The notes below the pieces were generated by a model, which ran no database searches, was not told the DNA's origin, and saw nothing but the letters and a program-made list of their open reading frames with translations. Positions 57,053 to 64,000 of a stretch of DNA of 64,000 nucleotides are shown piece after piece. Origin of the DNA: Zarea fungicola (lineage: Eukaryota > Ascomycota > Sordariomycetes > Hypocreales > Cordycipitaceae); assembly GCA_900169235.1 (NCBI GenBank), contig FWCC01000020.1:124001-188000 (forward strand), in the 5' to 3' direction. The stretch's first letter is position 1. Every line of letters starts with the position of its first letter. The translations under genes were made by a program, and so were the position numbers.

Positions 57053-60000
57053 AACTAGTGGAGAACATCAAGATCTCGCTGTAAAGAGCTTGGTGCGTAT
57101 ACAAAGACTAGCCGCATTACAGTTATCAAACGCAATTGTCCGAGCTTGGCGTGTGTAGCCTAAGAAGAGAGCAATGCATGGCATTAAATTTCTGATATAG
57201 TTACTGATCCTTTTTTTTTTTTGGGTAGAAGAATATTAACATGTCCATTCAAAGGTATAACAATTATAACGCCAAAGGTTGGAGATAAATTCCGATCGGG
57301 CGAGACTTACTGGCAACTCCATAAATGTTATTAATAAGACTGGAACGCTCCTTTAAAAAAAGCAACAGAAACAAAAGTGATTGGAGGTGCTGTTTGAGGA
57401 TTGGGTTCACCACGAGCTGTGTCATTCAGATAAGCAGCGCTAGTTGACCTTAAATGCAACAGTTTCTACTTGATAAAGAAATCAACTACACACTTGGTTG
57501 GCCAGGTCGTCACAAAACAATTTCAAAGCAAATCTGGAAGTATCACAGAGCCATGCGCATCACTGCCACCCTCAGGAAAAGGGCGTCCAGGCAATGGGCC
57601 TGGACCGTATCTAGCTTGAGCCACATTCCACCTCAGCTCAGGTTACCATATCCAATCAACACCCGAATTTTCTGTCGAATAAGACATCTCGTTTATATAA
57701 CATTATTCGGCAAATTTTATAAAGCAATTATTTCATTGTAGTTTTGGAAGAGGCATAATATCGGTCTGATGTTGGGGACGCCGGCTAGTAGCAGTGCAGA
57801 CTCAGTAAACTTACAAGAGGCGCAGTACCGTCAGGTTGAAAAACATGCAAGCTCATTGAATCGTGTGCATTACCGTACCCAAATATGGTAAATATAAGAT
57901 AGAAAAAATTGCCGAGCCCTGCAGCCAAGAGATGGTACACGCAGCTAGGCATCTATGAGTTGGCAGGTAACGCATCCATGCCCGATCTCCAAAATCCACA
58001 GTGGCTTGCATGCGGGAACACATCCCGATTACACATGTCGAGTGATAATAGGGTACTGTCTGGGTGTCAATCACAATGCAAAGATGGCACCATTTGCAGT
58101 ATGTGGTGGACAATTCTTGTGTGGCGATGCGGCCGGCGGTGCATGGGATTGCGGAGCAAAGACCACAAACTGTTTGAGCTTTTAGGTGTGGGCAGATCAC
58201 TTGTTGCAAACTATTAAATTTTAACTAATCATTATTCATCAAGCCATGACGGAAAGCTCAAGCAGCTAAGGGAATCATATGAACGACTAACTCTCTAGGC
58301 CATACGGCGATAGCTACCAGAAGCAGCTCCTATCCTCGCATAACATTGTAAACAATATGTTTAGTCTAGAAAAGCAGAGATGGCAACATATTGCTCAAAA
58401 TTATGTATACCGCACCAGAGTAAATCAGATACGTCGCAAAACGTGGGGGCCTCGCCGAATCTGGTGATAACTTACTTGCATGCGATAGATTGCATACATG
58501 TAGATATACAAGGGAGCCCATAATAAGCATAATTGGCCTAATAAAACAGATAATCCAACTCTACCGGAAGCTCATAACCGGAACTCCATTTTGGCTCCAT
58601 CAGATCTCTTACTAATATAGAGTCAGAATCACTCGGACTGAGACAACGACTCCGCCTACATCCAGGACATGTCCGGCCTCGTTCATCAAGCTTGTGCAAC
58701 TCACGGATTGGGCTCTATCACGAGATCATGGTCAACATTGACGATCGTCACTTTGTTACTACGCGGTCCCCCTACACCATCGTGACAAAGCATTCTCCTA
58801 CAAAGCGAGCGAATTATTTGATGGATAGAGTGGCACAAAGTAGCGGGTATGTAAAATAATTCACTCATGACGTAAGCAAGATCAGAACTAGACCTTGAAA
58901 ATGGGCTCATAGGGGTCGCTATACGCAGTTGGCCCAGAGCAGCCCAGAGCAGCCCAGCCTCGCGATACCGCCGTTTGCTGCGCCATGATGGACGACATGC
59001 GGCGAAGCGGGTGAGAGGGTCCGTAGGGCTATCCTAAAAAGGCAAATAGGAAGCAGTCTTGCGTCACACAGGGCACTACATGAGGCTAGGGGATGAAGCC
59101 GATGCAACCTACGTTACAGGAGCTGAATTTCGCGCATAGTGAACAAACAATAATAGAGGTGAGAGGAGGCCGCCGAAGGCGAATGCAGCATCGCAGACGA
59201 ATCCCAAAAATCGGGACCCGTGAGCCCCGGTCAACTCTCGGCGCCCCAGCTTTACCTTTCTCGATGTAGGCTAGTTTTGATTTAATTGGAGTCAGCATCG
59301 GCGGCAACGTCGTCGTGTAAGTCGTGGCTGAGGTGGAAAGCAGGACGAAGCGGTTGGCAAATTTTCATTTTTAATTGCCCGCGTCCAGCTCAGCCACGAC
59401 GATGATGCCAAACTCCAAGTTTATTGTAAACAGCATTGTGGTGGAAGGGAGGCGTTATGGAGGTGCGATCTCTTGGCGGCCAAGAATCTGCAACAGTGCA
59501 ACAAAAAATCGTCGTGACGTCAAAAATATGGCGAGCGCAAATTGCATTTAGAGAAAGGATTTGATAAAGCGGCACAACTCCGTACTACAAACGGGATCGA
59601 CGACGGCCGAGCACCAAGCTTCGGAGCGACTGACCCCACGACAAGAACCATCTTAGGCAGCCAGCAGTCATGCAAGAGGCGCAATCAAAGGCGGGGTTTG
59701 GGGAACAGAGGTGAATGGTGAGAAGGCCAAAAAAAAAAAAGGCGTTTGCCAAAGGCTCTCAAATGGGTGTACTTTCCGATTTGATGATTGGTGGGTAGAG
59801 AGCTTGGGCGTCATGTTGTCTCTGGAGAAGAGGTCAGGGAAGATGGGGGTTCATGAGTGGACCACCTTTTTTCGGCACACACCACTTGGAAACAGGACCA
59901 TGCCAGATTGGGTGCAAGAAGGGCTGTCATGATGGTTGATGGGCTCAAATGTACCGTGTGATGTTGATTGGGAAGCTAGTGGCGTGCGTCGTGGTGTGCG

Positions 60001-60370
60001 TCGTGGTGTGCGTCGTGGTGTGCGTCGTGTGGTGTGCCGTGCATCGAGCAACTCTCCAATATATAAGGCGTCCGCCTGTTCTTGTGGTATCCATCGGCCA
60101 GTCACACACTTGGGTTCTCATCAACTATTCCTTTATTTTATCATCCATCATCTCGAGAAATTTTAATTACATAACTTGACAGAAGAAGCGGGCAGTGAAA
60201 CACAGGTATGACAACGGCGTGCATGTATGGACTGAGTTTGCAAGGCATCGTACTCTGACTTAGCAATTCAACAGACTTTCCATTTATTTCTCAATATCAG
60301 CTCGGAATTACCGAATTTCATCAATAATTTATCGAGGTTCCTATAACTCAACTCAATTACCGCCGCAATC
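57053..60370. other. 3.3-kb gene-poor region
   Basis: The longest gap in the window. Short frames occur at 57853-58209 (minus) and 57909-58217/57955-58185 (plus); the last contains seven Cys in 76 residues but no signal peptide. Minor repeats are an AGCAGCCCAG-type repeat near 58930-58955 and the 12-bp satellite at 59984-60029. No RNA gene or transposon was recognised. The right end must hold the promoter of the small gene at 60371. Confidence 0.5.
59984..60029 (+). repeat. 12-bp tandem repeat, about four copies
   Basis: Unit GTGCGTCGTGGT repeated three times exactly, then a partial fourth copy that diverges. It is a minisatellite in the gene-poor region, ~340 bp upstream of the small gene. 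Confidence 0.85.
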
Positions 60371-61045
60371 ATGGGCAGCGAAGAGGATCAGAGCGCCACT
60401 ACCAACCCCATTGTGCTCTCAGAGCCGCCCGTGGCCGCTGCACCCAAACAAGACCGTCGAATGAGTGATGAATGGGGTGAGTTTTAAAACACCATCATTG
60501 AACATTCACTGCCTCTCATAATTACCCCAGCATTTCTCTCGCTCTTCATTACAGCAATCTGTCCCTGCACCACAAGCCGTATTATCATTACACTCCCCCC
60601 ACCCCAGCAAATCAAGGTTGCCCCGCCCGCTGCAGCTGCCGATAGTTCCAGCCTTTCAGCGCTACTTATTACAGCAGCAGCCCACTAAAAGGCTGCGCCT
60701 CCCAATTGTTTCGCTGCCAGAAACTTGGCCCAAGCTTGCGCTAGCCTTCGCTTGCAAGCACTCCCATCCATCCTCTGGCAATCCAAGGAGTCCCCAATTT
60801 CTCCGTTCCAAACATCTTTACAGTTTATCCCATTCATCTGACGACCCAAAAGAAAAATGAAAGTTCCACTTGAACATTGAAACTAACAAACTTACTTTCT
60901 AGATGCTGCCAAGGTTCCCCCAAGCCGCTTCCAAAAACGAAAGGGCTCCATCTACGCCACCCCCAGCTCGCGTGATGGCCACGTCGACCGAAACTACCAA
61001 GAAAAGTACCACGCCAAAATTGCCGAAATGACAAAGAGCAAATAA
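60371..61045 (+). CDS. Small uncharacterised protein, two exons
   Basis: Exons 60371-60476 and 60903-61045; 82 aa, hydrophilic, no signal peptide or membrane helix. Exon 1 encodes an acidic/alanine-proline start and DRRMSDEW; exon 2 encodes DAAKVPPSRFQKRKGSIYAT and ends in a Lys-rich KIAEMTKSK. The 426-bp intron is several times longer than others here. Donor GTGAGT, acceptor TTTCTAG and frame all agree, and the exon 2 peptide looks conserved in style (PPSRFQKR, GHVDRNYQEKYH), so I judge it a real gene. I do not recognise a family with a known function. Confidence 0.68.
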
Positions 61046-61736
61046 CTACGCAATGGCAACGGTCCAACAACAGGTAGCCTGGGCTCTTGCCTAATACTAA
61101 ATTGATACCAGAAGGGGAAAAAAAAAGGACAAAAAAGGGAAATAAAACAAACAGACAAAAGAAAACAAGCGACATGACCCTTGCCAAAGTACTCCCCGAT
61201 TTAACTTCGCTTCCTCCTGTAGTTTACATCTGATTATTTAGTCACTTTCAGTTACATGTTTATTAGTTTCATATTTTAACAGACGACGAAAAAAAATCCT
61301 TTTTTTTTTGGCTGTGATTGTGTCTATGCAGCTTGAACAATTCAAAAACTGCTACGTCTCCTTCTGCACTCTTATACCACGGACTCTCCAGCCCCAGAAC
61401 AAGTTATCAAAAGACTCCTAGATAGAAAGTGCTCCAACATGTATAAAATTTTCACGCAAAGGGGGGGAAAGAGCGCAGAAAACCCCAGTAGTTAATAACA
61501 GAAAAAAGAAATGAATGGGGGAAAAAAGGAAAAATGAAGAGAGAGAAAATGCCTCCCAAGGAATGTCCATATCCACCCACCACAAACAAAATAAAGGGAA
61601 CAAAACACCCGATTTTGCATTCATCCAAATAAAAAGTGAAAACAAAAATTGAAGGAGTAGAAAAAGGCAGAGAGTTCTATCAGTGCATTTGAACTGAAGA
61701 AAAGAAGCAGAGATTTCCCATGCAAAAATTACAACG
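61046..61736. other. Convergent intergenic region, small gene and syf1
   Basis: About 690 bp, very A-rich on the plus strand from 61115 (many AAAAA runs), presumably the two 3' UTRs. The minus-strand frames here read as low-complexity hydrophobic sequence from the A-rich composition and are not genes. Confidence 0.5.
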
Positions 61737-64000
61737 TTACTCATCATCGCCGCTGTCAATATCAATGGCGTCGGGATTCACTGCCACAGCTAGCTTGTCG
61801 ACTTGCAAAACGCCGCCCACAGGGCCAGTACTTGCGGCAACGAAGCCCTGGGGGGCACGAGCCTGTCGTTCCAGTGCTGCCATGGCGTCTTGCGTGTCAG
61901 CGTCCATTTCTTCCCCCGTCGCTGCCGCGGCCTGGCTCTTCGCAAGCGCTTGTGAGGCGATGAAATTGACGTCCGTGTTGTACTGCGCCTGCACGCTGCG
62001 CTTGATGCGTAGCATTTCCTTGAACGTGTCTTCATTTCCGTGCTGCACCTCAAACGACTCCCACTTGCTCCAAAAGTCGGCATTGGTGCGGGGGTCGCAA
62101 AATTGCGAGGCGTGGCCGTAGATGGCCCGGGCACGGTCGATTTCGCCGAGGCGCTTTTCCATGTCGGCAAACTTGAGGCACATGTCTTTGGCCTCCTCAT
62201 CTGGCAGCGCTGTAATTGCCCGCTCGTAAATTGGTCGCGTCGAGGGAAGGCCAAAGTTGGATGCAGATTTGGTGATGTAAAAGTTAAACATGTCGGCACG
62301 GTCGTCGTCTGAGACAGCTCGTGTAGCTCGCTCGTATATACGCATGGCGTGACGGGCCAGTCCTCGCTCCTCCTCCAAGTTGCCGTACATCAGATAGATG
62401 GTCTTTGCAAATTTCGGGGGGCAGTCTTCGACAGCCTGCTCAAACAAGTCACGCAGTCGTTCGATACCAATCTTTCGGTCCACGGCCTTGGTCAGGTACA
62501 TGTTCCACAGCTCAAACGCGACTGGGTAGCTGAAAAGATCCAGGCCTCTCTCGTAAATTTTGAATGACTCCTCGAAGTAGTCATTTTCCTCGAGTAGGTT
62601 GGCATAATTGACGACGGTCTGGGGAGTGGCGATGCGAAGCTCAAAAATGCGTTCATACACCTTTTTGACATCGTCCAATGCGGCAACACTCTCAACAAGA
62701 TCCACGTAGAAACTCCATAACTTCCAGCTCTTGTGAACGCGCTGTTGCGGCGATAATGTTTCGTCAAAGTAGTCAACCGTTGATCGCTTGGGTGCTTGAA
62801 CAGCCTTGGCCATGATTCGAACGGCCTCGTCAAACTCTTCATTGCGAAGCTCCATCTCTGCCCATTCAATCCACATATCGGCAAGCTCTGCTACCGACTT
62901 GAACGGAACTTTGACGGCCTTGTCCATAATCGTACGTGCACTGCGAAGGTCGCCTCCACTCTCATAAAACTTTGCATAGTTGGTCCAAAGTTGATGAAAA
63001 GGTCCAATGGCATGCTTGGGCTGAATTTTAGTAATGGCATCAGTGTATGTCTGTACAACCTCTGACTTGTTGTCGCCCCACAGTGCAACTCGCTTCTCCC
63101 ATTCCAGCACTTGGTTGGGATTCTGTCGGAGTAGCACATCGTTGAGGAGAAACGGTCGTCGGTCCATTAGGTGCTCAAATCGCAGCATTCGAATATCAAG
63201 CTCGAAGTCGGCTTCTTCATCATCCACACCCTTCTGCGCCCGAGAAGTCGCCATGTCCATCAAAGCGCCAATCACAGATTCTTCAAACTCCACATAAGAG
63301 TCAAAGATCAGCGTAAAGTCGCGGACAGTCATCACCGTGGTGATGCCCTCTTCAAAAGTGTCCCGAGCACGCTCGAAACTACCACAGCGAATCCAGTAGG
63401 TAGCCAACCCAGCCCACAGCTTGCCACGTTGGTCCGAGAATCGAGCAATGCCGCTTCGAATGATGCCTTCGACGTTGATACCAGTCTCGTGTCCCGTTTC
63501 AATGTTTGTGGCGTGACTCACGAGGAGCTCCACGAGCTCGTTCCACAGCTCAAAGTGGCCCTTTCCATGTTTGCTGAGAAAGCGTGAATCGTTCAAAATC
63601 TTAATGTACAACTTTGCAGCCTCTGTATACCGGCAATTCTTTACGAGCAGCTCAACAAAGTCTTCGGCATGCTCCGGGTGTACCTGCATGTAGCGACGCC
63701 AGATCTTGACAGCGGTTTCGCCTGACGCCGCGTTGGCGAACGGGATGTACAACGCCCAGATACGATTGTGCTGTGTAATCGGAAGCGCGCGGAGAGCACG
63801 ATCGAATACTCGACGGGCAAATGTGACAATCGGCTGCTTCATCAGGAAAGACAGATACATTTCCCATATCCTAGGCATCTTGTTGAGCAGAATGAGCGCC
63901 TGTTCAAAAAGAGCGTTGACCTTGTTGTACTCGTTGTTAAACATGGTAGGGTTCAGTTTCGACACGTGCTTAACTCGAAACTCCAAATACTGCAACATAT
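61737..64000 (-). CDS. syf1: Pre-mRNA-splicing factor Syf1 (HAT repeats), 5' end outside window
   Basis: Partial: the open frame continues through the right edge, leaving at least 753 C-terminal residues and the stop at 61737. The protein is a run of HAT (half-a-TPR) repeats, seen as recurring W-x-x-Y/W and aromatic-A-R patterns (RIWEMYLSFLMKQP, VKIWRRYMQVHPEH, WVEWAEMELRNEEFDEAV-like block, FELWNMYLTKAVDRK). The tail FEVQHGNEDTFKEMLRIKRS followed by INFIASQ-type sequence (VNFIASQAL) and the acidic end AIDIDSGDDE is typical of Syf1/XAB2. It belongs to the Prp19/NTC complex that activates the spliceosome. No intron is evident within this part. Confidence 0.93.
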   Translation of the reverse strand, partial: MLQYLEFRVKHVSKLNPTMFNNEYNKVNALFEQALILLNKMPRIWEMYLSFLMKQPIVTFARRVFDRALRALPITQHNRIWALYIPFANAASGETAVKIWRRYMQVHPEHAEDFVELLVKNCRYTEAAKLYIKILNDSRFLSKHGKGHFELWNELVELLVSHATNIETGHETGINVEGIIRSGIARFSDQRGKLWAGLATYWIRCGSFERARDTFEEGITTVMTVRDFTLIFDSYVEFEESVIGALMDMATSRAQKGVDDEEADFELDIRMLRFEHLMDRRPFLLNDVLLRQNPNQVLEWEKRVALWGDNKSEVVQTYTDAITKIQPKHAIGPFHQLWTNYAKFYESGGDLRSARTIMDKAVKVPFKSVAELADMWIEWAEMELRNEEFDEAVRIMAKAVQAPKRSTVDYFDETLSPQQRVHKSWKLWSFYVDLVESVAALDDVKKVYERIFELRIATPQTVVNYANLLEENDYFEESFKIYERGLDLFSYPVAFELWNMYLTKAVDRKIGIERLRDLFEQAVEDCPPKFAKTIYLMYGNLEEERGLARHAMRIYERATRAVSDDDRADMFNFYITKSASNFGLPSTRPIYERAITALPDEEAKDMCLKFADMEKRLGEIDRARAIYGHASQFCDPRTNADFWSKWESFEVQHGNEDTFKEMLRIKRSVQAQYNTDVNFIASQALAKSQAAAATGEEMDADTQDAMAALERQARAPQGFVAASTGPVGGVLQVDKLAVAVNPDAIDIDSGDDE

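Noticed and set aside
61418..61765. Minus-strand frame reading as a membrane protein (F/L-rich)
   Set aside because: It comes from A-rich 3' UTR composition read on the other strand; no conserved features.

Overview
The window is nuclear DNA of a filamentous ascomycete (Pezizomycotina). The protein set suggests a sordariomycete, probably Hypocreales; that placement is by resemblance only, with no search behind it. Supporting signs are short GT-AG introns (mostly 45-140 bp), gene spacing of 0.1-3 kb, a HET-domain gene, filamentous-fungal versions of eukaryotic housekeeping proteins and a small repeat island with transition-type decay. I annotate 23 protein genes, one cut off by the right edge. 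No tRNA, rRNA, intact transposon or CRISPR was found. All exon models below were built by hand from splice consensus and reading frame; each model's coding exons sum to a multiple of three.

Left part (0-24 kb): a Cid1-type nucleotidyltransferase with a very large insert in its catalytic palm; an XPG/asteroid nuclease-like gene divergent from a Prs5-like ribose-phosphate pyrophosphokinase; a five-exon SDR dehydrogenase; a HET-domain protein whose HET domain is interrupted by ankyrin repeats; a 14-TM-type MFS exporter; the NEDD8 E1 regulatory subunit Ula1; and a HEI10/CCNB1IP1-like RING protein. The SDR-HET-MFS stretch, with its wide flanks, is the most accessory-looking part.

Middle (24-43 kb): Golgi apyrase (Ynd1-like), Hikeshi/Opi10, a DUF4743-Nudix hydrolase, Rpb8, Elp4, Sen34, an Asi1/Asi3-like membrane RING protein, the exosome subunit Mtr3 and an Anp1/Mnn9/Van1-family mannosyltransferase. 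A repeat-bearing, AT-rich island lies between Hikeshi and the Nudix gene.

Right part (43-64 kb): the Golgi Arf-GEF Gea1/2, the PI(3,5)P2 phosphatase Fig4 ending 29 bp from the convergent Tti2 gene, the CCA-adding enzyme, a 3.3-kb gene-poor stretch with minor tandem repeats, a small uncharacterised two-exon gene with a long intron, and the splicing factor Syf1 running off the edge.

Functionally most genes are core: RNA metabolism (Cid1-like, Mtr3, Sen34, Elp4, Cca1, Rpb8, Syf1), Golgi and membrane traffic or glycosylation (Gea, Ynd1, Anp1-like, Fig4) and protein quality control or modification (Ula1, Asi-like, Hikeshi, Tti2). Nothing looks like a gene cluster for one pathway. The strongest candidates for something undescribed are two domain-insertion architectures: the split catalytic palm of the Cid1-like enzyme and the ankyrin-interrupted HET domain.
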